Source of the DNA: Pseudonocardia sp. DSM 110487
Lineage (GTDB): Bacteria; Actinomycetota; Actinomycetes; Mycobacteriales; Pseudonocardiaceae
Assembly: GCF_019468565.1 (NCBI RefSeq)
Contig: NZ_CP080521.1
Location: forward strand, 3,162,001-3,226,000
Length of the DNA: 64,000 nt
Direction of reading: 5' to 3'
Shown here: positions 42,537-50,970 of the stretch, piece by piece
Numbering within the stretch: position 1 is the stretch's first letter
How the letters are laid out: each line of letters begins with the position of its first letter
Made by a program: the position numbers and the translations under genes
Notes under the pieces: generated by a model
What the model was told of the DNA's origin: nothing
What the model saw: the letters and a program-made list of their open reading frames with translations, nothing else
The model's database searches: none

Positions 42537-43232
42537 GTGACGGGAGAGGCCGATCTCGCGCGGGTCGCCGCGCTGCTCGCCGATCGGACGCGCGCCGCGA
42601 TGCTGCTGGCGCTGCTCGGCGGCCGCCCGATGTCGGCGTCCGCGCTGGCCGACGCCGCGGGTGCGTCCGCTTCGCTCGCGAGCGCGCACCTGCGCAAGCT
42701 CGTCGACGGAGGGCTGCTGGTCGTCGAGCCCGCCGGAAGGCAGCGGATGTACCGGCTGGCGAACGCGGTGGCGGACGCGATCGAGGCGCTGCTGCTGCTC
42801 GCGCCACCGGACCGGGTGACGTCGCTGCGCGCGGCGGTCCGCGGGCAGAACCTGCGGCGGGCGCGGATGTGCTACGACCACCTGGCCGGCACCGTCGGCG
42901 TCACCCTCACCGAGGCGCTGGCCGGGAAGGGGGTCCTCGTCGAGCGCGACCACGGCTACGCCGTGACGGCGGCGGCCCCGGCCGTACTGGCCCGGATCGG
43001 CGTGCGGATCGAGCAGCTCGACCGCCTGCGCCGCCCGCTGGCCCGCCGCTGCATGGACTGGAGCGAACGCCGCCACCACCTGGCGGGCAGCCTCGGCGCC
43101 GCCGTCACGAGCCGGCTGATCGAGCTGGACTGGTTGCGGCTGCCCGAGGCGAGCCGGATCGTGCGCGTGACGGCGGAGGGGCAGCGGGGTCTCGGCGAGT
43201 GGCTGCAGGTGGACCTGGGCGGCACGTCCTGA
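42537..43232 (+). CDS. ArsR family winged-helix regulator, long form
   Basis: A 231-aa protein with an N-terminal winged helix: ALLADRTRAAMLLALLGGRP, ALADAAGASASLASAHLRKL and LVVEPAGRQRMYRLAN. The C-terminal ~130 residues include ARMCYDHLAGTVGVTLTEAL, the usual second domain of this ArsR subfamily, and a RRCMDWSERRHHLAGSLG motif with Cys and His that might sense a metal or redox state. The palindrome just upstream suggests autoregulation. Its partner gene is not evident. Confidence 0.82.
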   Translation: MTGEADLARVAALLADRTRAAMLLALLGGRPMSASALADAAGASASLASAHLRKLVDGGLLVVEPAGRQRMYRLANAVADAIEALLLLAPPDRVTSLRAAVRGQNLRRARMCYDHLAGTVGVTLTEALAGKGVLVERDHGYAVTAAAPAVLARIGVRIEQLDRLRRPLARRCMDWSERRHHLAGSLGAAVTSRLIELDWLRLPEASRIVRVTAEGQRGLGEWLQVDLGGTS

Positions 43233-43236
43233 CGGC

Positions 43237-44082
43237 TCACCGCGGGCGCGCGCCCAGCCTGCTCACCGCCGCCGCGCCGGCGGCGCAGCCCGCTTCGAGG
43301 GCGGCCGCCGGGCCCGACCCGCCGAGCCATGCGACGAGCAGGCCCGCGTCGAAGGCGTCACCCGCACCCGTCGGGTCCACCACATCGGGGTGCGGAGGCA
43401 CGGCGGTCCACGTCCCGTCCCGATCGGTCCAGCGCGCCGGGGCCGCGCCGTCCGTCGCCGCGACGGCCCCCACGACGTCGAGCACCCGGTCGACACCCCC
43501 GAGCGCCGCCAGCTCGTCGGCGTTGGGCAGCAGCAGGTCGACATCGCGCACGTCGTCGACGAACCCGGGCCCCAGCGCGGGCGCGACCTGCGGGTCGACC
43601 GACGTGGTCAGCCCGGCCGAGCGGGCCTGGGCGAGCGCCGCCCGCCCTGCCGTCCGCGACGCCGGGTCGAGCAGGACGTAGCCCGAGAGGTGCAGGTGGT
43701 CGGCCCCGCCGAACGAGGGCAGGTCGGCGGGCGCCAGCCGGGCTGCCGCGCCCCGGTCGGAGAGCATGGTGCGGTCGCCGTCGGCGAGCAGCACGACCAC
43801 CGTGCAGGTCGGGTGGCCGGGATCGACGGTGAGGGCGGTGCGGACCCCGGCCGCATGCAGGTCGTCGGCGGCCGCGCGGCCCGCCGGGTCGTCGCCGACG
43901 CGCGCCACGAGCGTGACGTCCGCGCCGAGGTGGGCGAGCCACGCGGCGGTGTTCGCCCCAGCCCCACCCGCGCGCGTCCGGATCCGGGCGGGCACGTCCG
44001 CGCCGGCGACAGCGGGGGAGCGGGGTTCGACGATGACGTCGACCGCGATGTCGCCCACCACCACGACCCGCGGCGGCCTCAC
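43237..44082 (-). CDS. psuK: PfkB family carbohydrate kinase, probable pseudouridine kinase
   Basis: A 281-aa ribokinase-fold kinase. RTRAGGAGANTAAWLAHLGA is the substrate-binding N-terminal signature and DVVDPTGAGDAFDAGLLVAW the catalytic DTGAGD motif with the base aspartate. GTG 44082 overlaps the psuG stop (GTGA). The pairing with psuG indicates phosphorylation of pseudouridine to its 5'-phosphate. A generic sugar or nucleoside kinase is the alternative. Confidence 0.85.
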   Translation of the reverse strand: MRPPRVVVVGDIAVDVIVEPRSPAVAGADVPARIRTRAGGAGANTAAWLAHLGADVTLVARVGDDPAGRAAADDLHAAGVRTALTVDPGHPTCTVVVLLADGDRTMLSDRGAAARLAPADLPSFGGADHLHLSGYVLLDPASRTAGRAALAQARSAGLTTSVDPQVAPALGPGFVDDVRDVDLLLPNADELAALGGVDRVLDVVGAVAATDGAAPARWTDRDGTWTAVPPHPDVVDPTGAGDAFDAGLLVAWLGGSGPAAALEAGCAAGAAAVSRLGARPR

Positions 44083-45011
44083 GAGCTGAGGGCGGCCGCC
44101 ACCTGCGCGGCGAGCTCGGCGTTGGCCAGCACGAGGGCGAGGTTCGTTCTCAGGCTCGCGCCCCCGCTGCCGGTGTGGAAGTGCTCGAGCAGCACCGGCG
44201 TCACGTCCTTGCCGGTGACGCCGCGGGAGTGCAGCAGCGCGATTCCCTCGTCGAGCAGCCGATCGTGCAGCACGACGTCGAGCTCGGCGTCGGCCGGCAC
44301 CGGTTGCGCGAGTACGGCGCCCGACGTCCCGCCCAGCGCTCGGTGCGCCAGCCAGACGGCGGCGGCCTGGGCGGGCGTGTCCACCCTCCACGGCACCGGG
44401 TGGCCGGAGTCGCGCCGGTAGAAGCCGGGGAAGGCGTCGGTGCGGTAGCCGAGCACCGGCACCGACTCGGTTTCGAGGACTTCGAGGGTGGCCGGCACGT
44501 CAAGGATCGACTTCACGCCCGAGCACACGACGAGCACCGGAGTCGCGGCGAGCGCGGCGAGGTCGGCGGACACGTCCCAGCTCTCCCGCGCGCCGCGGTG
44601 CACGCCACCCAGCCCGCCGGTCGCGAACACCCGCACGCCGGACGCGTGGGCCAGCGCGGCCGTGGCGGCCACCGTCGTGGCGCCGTCGCGGCGCAGGCCG
44701 ACCGCGGCGCCGAGGTCGCGGGCCGACAGCTTCGCGAGCCCGCCCGCGCAGACGCGGTCCAGCTCAGCCGCGCTGAGCCCCACCCTGGCCACTCCGTCGA
44801 GGACGGCGACGGTCGCCGGGACGGCGCCGTGGGCGCGTACGGCCGCCTCGAGGTCCTCGGCGGCGGCCCGGTTCTGCGGCGCCGGCAGGCCATGGGCGAG
44901 CAGCGTGCTCTCCAGTGCGACGACCGGGCGGCCGCCTGCGACGGCGTCGGCGACCTCGGGTGAGGTCAGTAACGGATCAGGTGGGGAGACGGGAACGGAC
45001 ACGTGGGGCAT
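44079..45011 (-). CDS. psuG: Pseudouridine-5'-phosphate glycosidase
   Basis: About 310 aa. ALESTLLAHGLPAPQN holds the catalytic glutamate, FATGGLGGVHRGARESWDVS the Mn/phosphate site and VCSGVKSILDVPATLEVLET the lysine that forms the ribose adduct. It splits pseudouridine 5'-phosphate into uracil and ribose 5-phosphate. Start may be ATG 45011 or GTG 45002; the conserved region begins about 15 residues later. The start region overlaps that of the divergent DUF3039 gene. Confidence 0.9.
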   Translation of the reverse strand: MPHVSVPVSPPDPLLTSPEVADAVAGGRPVVALESTLLAHGLPAPQNRAAAEDLEAAVRAHGAVPATVAVLDGVARVGLSAAELDRVCAGGLAKLSARDLGAAVGLRRDGATTVAATAALAHASGVRVFATGGLGGVHRGARESWDVSADLAALAATPVLVVCSGVKSILDVPATLEVLETESVPVLGYRTDAFPGFYRRDSGHPVPWRVDTPAQAAAVWLAHRALGGTSGAVLAQPVPADAELDVVLHDRLLDEGIALLHSRGVTGKDVTPVLLEHFHTGSGGASLRTNLALVLANAELAAQVAAALSS

Positions 45012-45012
45012 C

Positions 45013-45285
45013 ATGGACGACATGGCCACGCAGGTTCTGCCCGACGTCGACACCCGGCCCGAGGGCACGGACACCACGGGCGACGACACGCCCAAGATGT
45101 TCCACTACGTCAAGAAGGCCAAGATCGCGGAGAGCGCGGTGCTCGGCACGATGGTGGTGGCGCTCTGCGGCGAGACATTCCCCGTCACCCGATCGCCGAA
45201 GCCCGGCTCACCGGTGTGTCCGGAGTGCAAGAAGGTCTTCGACTCGTACCGCAAGGACGACGGCAATGACGGCGGCGGAGACTGA
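45013..45285 (+). CDS. DUF3039 protein
   Basis: A 90-aa actinobacterial protein. KMFHYVKKAKIAESAVLGTM, VVALCGETFPVTRSPKPGSP and VCPECKKVFDSY are the DUF3039 blocks, with three cysteines plus a histidine that could hold zinc. ATG 45013 overlaps the start region of psuG on the other strand; ATG 45022 is an alternative. Function unknown. Confidence 0.88.
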   Translation: MDDMATQVLPDVDTRPEGTDTTGDDTPKMFHYVKKAKIAESAVLGTMVVALCGETFPVTRSPKPGSPVCPECKKVFDSYRKDDGNDGGGD

Positions 45286-45330
45286 GCGGCCACCCTGTTG
45301 ACTGACCATCCCGCCGGGGTACCCGGCAGC

Positions 45331-45978
45331 ATGCCGTCCCCGGCCCGGGTCCCCCTGCGCAGCGCGGTTCGCGCGTGGGTCTACGACCGCGTGATCGCCG
45401 GAATGACGGCCACCTGGTACCGGAACGTGCTCGCGCGGCTCCCGCACGGTGCCCGCATCCTCGACGTCGGCATCGGTACCGGGGCCGCGCTGGCCCGCTG
45501 TGCCGACGTCGTGCGGGCCAAGGAGCTGTCCGTCGTCGGCCTCGACATCGACCCCGACTACCTGGCGTGCTGCCGGGCCGCGCTGGGCCGCGCAGGCCTC
45601 ACCGAGCACGTCACCCCGGTGCTCGGCTCGGTCTACGACCACCGCGGCGGCCCGTACGACGCCGTGTACTTCAGCGCCAGCCTGATGCTGCTCCCCGACC
45701 CGGCCGCCGCCATCGCGCACGTCGCGTCGCTGCTCTCACCGAACGGGCGGCTGTACAGCACGCAGACGTTCCACCATCGCCGATCCGCGGTGCTGGAGTG
45801 GGCGAAGCCCCTCGCCCAGCACGTCACCACGATCCACTTCGGGCGGGTCACCTACGAGCACGAGTTCCGCAAGGCCTTCGCCGACGCGGGCCTCGAGCTC
45901 GACGAGCTCACCACGATGCGCGGCACCCGCCGCTCGTCCTACCGGCTCGCCGTCGCGCGGGTGCCCGACGCCGCCTAG
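45331..45978 (+). CDS. Class I SAM-dependent methyltransferase
   Basis: A 215-aa methyltransferase: RILDVGIGTGAALARCADVV is motif I, VVGLDIDPDYLACCRAAL motif II acid loop and YDAVYFSASLMLLPDPAAA the motif IV strand. The amphipathic first helix (VRAWVYDRVIAGMTATWYRN) is like UbiE/PMT-type lipid methyltransferases. A TTG at 45298 would lengthen it by 11 residues; neither start has a clear ribosome-binding site. Substrate unknown. Confidence 0.78.
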   Translation: MPSPARVPLRSAVRAWVYDRVIAGMTATWYRNVLARLPHGARILDVGIGTGAALARCADVVRAKELSVVGLDIDPDYLACCRAALGRAGLTEHVTPVLGSVYDHRGGPYDAVYFSASLMLLPDPAAAIAHVASLLSPNGRLYSTQTFHHRRSAVLEWAKPLAQHVTTIHFGRVTYEHEFRKAFADAGLELDELTTMRGTRRSSYRLAVARVPDAA

Positions 45979-45980
45979 TG

Positions 45981-46652
45981 TCACGTGCGAGCACGGTCGA
46001 TGTCGGACGTTCGGTACTCGTCCTCCGGGACGCCCGCGAGCCGCGACGGCTGCAGCTGCGCTCCCAGCCCGTAGAACCGCTGGAAGCTCATGATGAGCGG
46101 GCGCCATCGATCCGGGTCGATGCGGTTCTCCGACCCGGTGGCGCGGATGTCGTCGTGCACCCACACGCGGACGACGCGCACCTCGATGCACTTCGCCTTC
46201 CGGACGCCGATCCCGTGTGCGGCCTCGACAACGGCCTCCATGGCGACCGGGCACTCCGCGGCCCGCGGCGCCGACACCACCTCGGACGGCACCGGCGTGA
46301 GGCCGGCCCATCCGAACTTGTCGGCGAGGTGGCGGTAGCCGCGCTGCCGCTTGTGGTCCGGCACGGGGTCGGAGCCCGTGGTGAGCGCGATCCGGTCAAC
46401 GGCGTCGACCTGGTCCGCGGAGGGCAGGTTGAGCACGCACTCACCGGTGCGCATCAGGTTCTCCGTCGTCCTCGAGGTGCCGTCAAGGCCGAGGATGCCA
46501 CGCCAGCCCAGCCAGAAGGCCGACGACATGGGCGCCAGATTCGCGGCGCCGTCGACGTTGGTGGACGAGACGAGCACGACCGGGGTACCGAGGTAGAGGA
46601 TGCTCGGCTCGATCGCGGTGTGGCAGTCCAGCGGGGCCGCTGTCGTCGTCAT
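45981..46652 (-). CDS. Flavin reductase family protein
   Basis: A 223-aa FMN-binding split-barrel protein. ILYLGTPVVLVSSTNVDGAANLAPMSS and RTTENLMRTGECVLNLPSAD (quoted as motifs GTPVVLVSSTNVDGAANLAP and ENLMRTGECVLNLPSAD) are the flavin-binding blocks; VEAAHGIGVRKAKCIEVRVV is the C-terminal strand pair. ATG 46652 is preceded by GGAG. It is longer than the flavin reductase at 25779-26291 and belongs to the DIM6/NTAB-like branch. It converges with the methyltransferase gene, 2 bp apart. Confidence 0.8.
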   Translation of the reverse strand: MTTTAAPLDCHTAIEPSILYLGTPVVLVSSTNVDGAANLAPMSSAFWLGWRGILGLDGTSRTTENLMRTGECVLNLPSADQVDAVDRIALTTGSDPVPDHKRQRGYRHLADKFGWAGLTPVPSEVVSAPRAAECPVAMEAVVEAAHGIGVRKAKCIEVRVVRVWVHDDIRATGSENRIDPDRWRPLIMSFQRFYGLGAQLQPSRLAGVPEDEYRTSDIDRART

Positions 46653-46717
46653 GCACTCCACGGTGCAGCGCGCACACCGTCGTTTCTGGCGGGAATCCGT
46701 CGCTCACAGGCCGGCGT

Positions 46718-48397
46718 CTAGCGGCCCAGCACGTACGCGCCCGGCGCGGGTGCCAGCGCGTGCATCCCGCGGCCGCCGAGCTCCGGCGGGGCGTCCTGCA
46801 GCGGGCCGCTACGTGCGGCCAGCCACGTGAGGTGGTCGGTCCACCAGGATCCCGGCTGATCCTCGGCCTCGGCGAGCCAGCGACCGGGCTCGCCGGGCAC
46901 CGCGCACGCCGCCCGGAAGCCCGCCCCGACGCCGCCCGGCGGGCTCACCAGCGACGCGGCATGCCCGCCCGTCGCGAGCACGAACCGGCAGGTGCCCCCG
47001 AACAGCCCGGCTGCCGCGTACGCGTCACGCCATGCCGTGACGGGGTCGGCCGCGCCGGCCACCAGGTAGCAGTCGCGGTCGACCTTTGCCAGGTCCAGCG
47101 GCGTGTCGAGCAGGCTGGCCGCGCCCGGCACCGAGAGCGGCGCCCGCAGCGCGACGTCGACGAGGTCGCGGTGCAGGCCGGCGGGCGCACGGGTGGTGTC
47201 GGTCAGCCAGAACAGCACCTCCGACGGCGGAGGGTCCTCGCCGCACAGGTACGAGCGCACGGCCTGGGGCCACAGGAGGCTGTCGGGCGCCCGCAAGGCC
47301 AGCTCGGCGAGCAGTGGACGGGCGTCAAGGTGACCGGAGCGCTCCGACTCCGCGACGGCCGCCTGTGCCGCGATCGGGTTCGGCGGCACGGAACGGGCGT
47401 CGAGCACGGTGCCGGCCAGGGTCACGGCCGCGACCCGGTGCTGGCCACCCGTGGCGGCCAGGTGGGCGAGCAGCATCGCGGTGATCGTGCCGCCCGCGCC
47501 GAACGCCATCAGGGACGAACAGTGGGTGCGGGAGACGTGCTCGGTGGCGTCCATCGCGTCGAGCAATGACTGGCCGTACGTGTCGACGTCCCAGTGCGCG
47601 TGGGCGCCCTCCGGGTTGCGCCACGAGAGGGCGAACACCTGCACACCGGCCTGCACCAGGTGCTCGACGATGCTGCGGCCGGGCGCGAGGTCGGCGAGGT
47701 AGAAGCGGTTCAGCACCGGCGGTACGACGAGGAGCGGCACCTCGTGCACGAGCTCGGTCTGGGGCAGGTACTGGATGAGCTCGAAGACCGGCGTGCGCAG
47801 CACGACGGCGCCCGCTGTCGCACCGACGTCGGCGCCCACCTCGAACCCGCCCGCGGCCGCGGGAACGGGGGTGCGCGGCGCGACGGCCATGTCGCTGACG
47901 AGCTTGCGGACGCCGCGCACCGCGCTCGTCCCGCCCGTGTCGACCGCCGCGCGCCACACCGCCGGGTTCAACGGGGACGTGCTCGGGGACAACGCGCCGG
48001 ACAGCACCGCCACGGCGGCGCGCAGCCGGGCCTCGTCGGCCGTGTCGAGCCCGGCGTCGGACACGAGCGCGTCGGCGGTGGCGCTCGCCGCGAGGTGTGC
48101 CTGTGCGAGTCGGCGCAGGAGCGGGTTGCGCGTCCACGCGGGGTCGGCGTAGCGCTCGTCGTCCGCTTCCGGCACCAGCCGGGAGCGACCGGCGCCGATC
48201 CGGGCCAGCTCGGCCGCGAACCCCACGCCGTGGCGGGCGATCGCCGCGGGCCGGGCCGCGAGCGCCGCGGCCATCCGCAACGCCGAACCCCCGGACAGCA
48301 GCCCCAGCGGGCCGGGGTGCCCTTCGGCGATCAACGCGTCCAGCCCGGTGGCCGCCGCCTCAGCGGCAGCCGGCGCGGGCGGGTGCGGGTCGGTCAT
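46718..48397 (-). CDS. PhaC-like alpha/beta hydrolase lacking the catalytic cysteine
   Basis: A 559-aa protein with the class I polyhydroxyalkanoate synthase layout: SPLNPAVWRAAVDTGGTSAV region, LLVVPPVLNRFYLADLAPGRS, VFALSWRNPEGAHAHWDVDTY, acid in VAGAADPVTAWRDAY, histidine in LATGGHAASLVSPPGG and GSWWTDHLTWLAARSG. At the nucleophile elbow the usual GYCxGG reads AFGAGGT: the cysteine is replaced by glycine. It is therefore unlikely to polymerise PHA unless another residue serves. ATG 48397 has GAGGAG 8 bp upstream. Could be a structural or regulatory homologue. Confidence 0.82.
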   Translation of the reverse strand: MTDPHPPAPAAAEAAATGLDALIAEGHPGPLGLLSGGSALRMAAALAARPAAIARHGVGFAAELARIGAGRSRLVPEADDERYADPAWTRNPLLRRLAQAHLAASATADALVSDAGLDTADEARLRAAVAVLSGALSPSTSPLNPAVWRAAVDTGGTSAVRGVRKLVSDMAVAPRTPVPAAAGGFEVGADVGATAGAVVLRTPVFELIQYLPQTELVHEVPLLVVPPVLNRFYLADLAPGRSIVEHLVQAGVQVFALSWRNPEGAHAHWDVDTYGQSLLDAMDATEHVSRTHCSSLMAFGAGGTITAMLLAHLAATGGQHRVAAVTLAGTVLDARSVPPNPIAAQAAVAESERSGHLDARPLLAELALRAPDSLLWPQAVRSYLCGEDPPPSEVLFWLTDTTRAPAGLHRDLVDVALRAPLSVPGAASLLDTPLDLAKVDRDCYLVAGAADPVTAWRDAYAAAGLFGGTCRFVLATGGHAASLVSPPGGVGAGFRAACAVPGEPGRWLAEAEDQPGSWWTDHLTWLAARSGPLQDAPPELGGRGMHALAPAPGAYVLGR

Positions 48398-48656
48398 CGT
48401 GGACTCCTCGGTACCGGCAGGGGGCTGCCGGAGCATCGTCCCAGCTGAAGTCCCGGGGGCAAGTCATCGCTCACCCGGTCAGGGGGACACCGGCGGCCGC
48501 TCCCAGGATGCACCATCGGCGGGTCCCCCCGGTCCCGTGGGCGGCGACCGTTAACCTGATCGACGCCCCCGCTGCCGCCCCGCGCCATCAACGGTGACGC
48601 CGCGGGTCCCCTCGGTGCAGGGCCGTTCCCGAGCAGTCGAGACGTCAGGGAGATGT

Positions 48657-50372
48657 GTGTCCGCGCCGACCCCTCAGGCCCAGCAGATCGCTCCCTCCGC
48701 GCGGCCGCTGCGCGCCTGGCAGCGCAGTGCACTAGCCCGCTACCTTGCCGCCGCACCGAAGGACTTCCTCGCCGTCGCCACGCCCGGCGCGGGAAAGACC
48801 ACGTTCGCGCTGCGCGTGGCCTCCGAGCTGCTGAGTGACCGCGTGATCGACGCGATCACCGTGGTCGCGCCCACCGAGCACCTCAAGCACCAGTGGGCGG
48901 GCGCGGCCGCCGGCGTCGGCATCGCGCTGGACCCCGACTTCCGCAACTCCACCGGCGCTACGTCGTCGGACTACCGGGGCATCGCCATCACCTACGCAGG
49001 CGTGGCCTCCCACCCCCTCCTGCACCGTGCCCGCACCGAGAACCGGCGCACGCTGGTGATCCTCGACGAGGTGCACCACGCCGGCGACGCCCGCTCGTGG
49101 GGCGACGGGGTGAAGGAGGCCTTCGACGGTGCCACGCGGCGGCTCACCCTCACCGGGACCCCGTTCCGCAGCGACGACAACCCGATCCCGTTCGTCGACT
49201 ACCTCCCGGACTCCGACGGGAGCCTGCGCAGCCGCGCCGACCACTCCTACGGGTACGCCGAGGCCCTCGCAGACGGCGTTGTGCGGCCGGTCGTGTTCCT
49301 CGCCTACTCCGGCACGTCGAGCTGGCGTACGAGCGCAGGCGAGGAGATGAGCGCCCGGCTCGGCGAGCCGATGACCGCCGAGCAGACGGCCAGGGCATGG
49401 CGCACCGCGCTCGACCCGGCAGGCCAGTGGATCCCGGCGGTGCTGAAGGCCGCCGACCGGCGGCTCACCGCCCACCGCAACGGTGGGATGCCCGACGCGG
49501 GCGGACTCGTGATCGCCTCGGACCAGACCACGGCGCGCGCCTACGCGGAGATCCTCACCCGCGAGACCGGCACCGCTCCGGTCGTCGTGCTGTCCGACGA
49601 GCCCGGCTCCTCGGCGCGGATCGAGCGGTTCTCGGAGTCGGACGACCGCTGGATGGTCGCGGTCCGGATGGTCTCCGAGGGCGTCGACGTGCCGCGCCTC
49701 GCCGTCGGCGTGTATGCCACGAGCGCATCCACCCCGCTGTATTTCGCCCAGGCCATCGGCCGGTTCGTGCGGTCGAGGCGGCCGGGGGAGACGGCGTCGG
49801 TGTTCGTGCCGAGCGTGCCGGTGCTGCTGGGCCTCGCGAGCGAGCTGGAGGCCCAGCGCGACCACGTGCTCGGCAAGCCACACCGGGCCGACGAGCAGTG
49901 GGACGACGAGCTGCTCGCCCGCGCCCAGCGTCAGGAGGACGAGCCGGGGGAGGACGAGAAGTCGTTCACCGCCCTCGGCGCGGAGGCGGAGCTGGACCAG
50001 CTGATCTACGAGGGCACGTCGTTCTCCGCCGACGAGGAGGACTACCTGGGTCTGCCCGGCCTGCTCGAGCCCGAGCAGGTGCGCACGCTGCTCAACCAGC
50101 GGCAGAAGGAGTGGATGACCCGCTCCCAGAAGAAGGCGCCCGCGGTGCCCCCGCCGCCTCCGGCCGAGCGCCCCCAGCTGACCGTTCGCGAGCAGCTGAA
50201 CAAGCTCCGCAAGGAGCTCAACACCTTGGTGGCCCTGTACCACCACCGCACAAACAAGCCGCACGGTGTGATCCACAACGAGCTGCGAACGGCCTGCGGC
50301 GGCCCGCCCACCGCCATGGCCAACATCGAGCAGCTCGAGGAACGCATCGCCACCCTCCGCTCCTGGCGCTGA
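48657..50372 (+). CDS. DEAD/DEAH box helicase (SF2)
   Basis: A 571-aa helicase. LRAWQRSALARYLAAAPKDF, ATPGAGKTTFALRVASEL (Walker A), VVAPTEHLKHQW (Ia), VILDEVHHAGDARSW (DEVHH Walker B), RLTLTGTPFRSD (III), then VSEGVDVPRLAVGVYAT (V) and FAQAIGRFVRSRRPGE (VI). The C-terminal ~150 residues are acidic then coiled, typical of the conserved actinobacterial helicase of this locus. GTG 48657 has GGGAG 5-6 bp upstream. Nucleic acid substrate is unknown. Confidence 0.9.
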   Translation: MSAPTPQAQQIAPSARPLRAWQRSALARYLAAAPKDFLAVATPGAGKTTFALRVASELLSDRVIDAITVVAPTEHLKHQWAGAAAGVGIALDPDFRNSTGATSSDYRGIAITYAGVASHPLLHRARTENRRTLVILDEVHHAGDARSWGDGVKEAFDGATRRLTLTGTPFRSDDNPIPFVDYLPDSDGSLRSRADHSYGYAEALADGVVRPVVFLAYSGTSSWRTSAGEEMSARLGEPMTAEQTARAWRTALDPAGQWIPAVLKAADRRLTAHRNGGMPDAGGLVIASDQTTARAYAEILTRETGTAPVVVLSDEPGSSARIERFSESDDRWMVAVRMVSEGVDVPRLAVGVYATSASTPLYFAQAIGRFVRSRRPGETASVFVPSVPVLLGLASELEAQRDHVLGKPHRADEQWDDELLARAQRQEDEPGEDEKSFTALGAEAELDQLIYEGTSFSADEEDYLGLPGLLEPEQVRTLLNQRQKEWMTRSQKKAPAVPPPPPAERPQLTVREQLNKLRKELNTLVALYHHRTNKPHGVIHNELRTACGGPPTAMANIEQLEERIATLRSWR

Positions 50373-50375
50373 CCC

Positions 50376-50409
50376 CGCGAGTCGCGCTCTGAGAGCGCGC
50401 GAGTCGCGG
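50376..50409 (+). repeat. 22-bp-period tandem repeat, locus 3 (two units)
   Basis: CGCGAGTCGCG begins at 50376 and again at 50398, exactly 22 bp apart, with spacer CTCTGAGAGCG. It lies 4 bp after the helicase stop and before the terminator hairpin. Confidence 0.75.
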
Positions 50410-50427
50410 TGGGGGTGGAGGTACGAC

Positions 50428-50461
50428 GACGGGGCGGGGACCGTGTGGTCCCCGCCCCGTC
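50428..50461. terminator. Bidirectional hairpin terminator
   Basis: GACGGGGCGGGGAC (50428-50441) and GTCCCCGCCCCGTC (50448-50461) form a perfect 14-bp stem with a CGTGTG loop between the convergent helicase and DUF7455 genes. Confidence 0.8.
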
Positions 50462-50496
50462 GCGGCGTCGGATCTGGCCGGCCGGAGCCGGCCTGG

Positions 50497-50682
50497 TCAA
50501 CTGCCGGACTGCACGTCGATTTCCAGTTCGCGGAGCTTGTCGGCGTGGGCCCGCGCGTGGTGACCGCAGAACAGCAGTTCGCCGCCCTTCGGCAACACGG
50601 CCCGGACCTTTGCGGCCGCTCCGCACCGGTCACAGCGGTCAGCGGCGGTCAACGCGGGCCGGGTCAGGGTTCCTGGCTGCAT
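50497..50682 (-). CDS. DUF7455 zinc-ribbon-like small protein
   Basis: A 61-aa protein: LTAADRCDRCGAAAKVRAVL, then PKGGELLFCGHHARAHADKL. The CxxC and CxHH elements suggest a zinc site. This DUF7455 protein is usually found beside the same helicase in actinobacteria. Convergent with the helicase gene, with a shared terminator between them. Function unknown. Confidence 0.85.
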   Translation of the reverse strand: MQPGTLTRPALTAADRCDRCGAAAKVRAVLPKGGELLFCGHHARAHADKLRELEIDVQSGS

Positions 50683-50970
50683 AGCGGTCTCCCTCCGTCT
50701 CGACCCCGGGCGGTGGACCCAGGATCGCTAGCTGTGACGACCGCTTGCGCGGTGCGCCCACTCTCCCAGACGTTCAGCACCCCTGCACGTGTTCCCGTGG
50801 CGCGTCGCGACGGACATCACGCTCGACCGAGTGACCGAGACATCCTCGCGGTGGCGCTGCGGTGGCTCCTGCAGATCCAGTTGACTACGAGTGAATGATG
50901 CGTCCCCTCACCGGATGCCGCAACACGACCCGTGTAAACACTTCTGACGAGCTGACTACGCTGAGCACAC

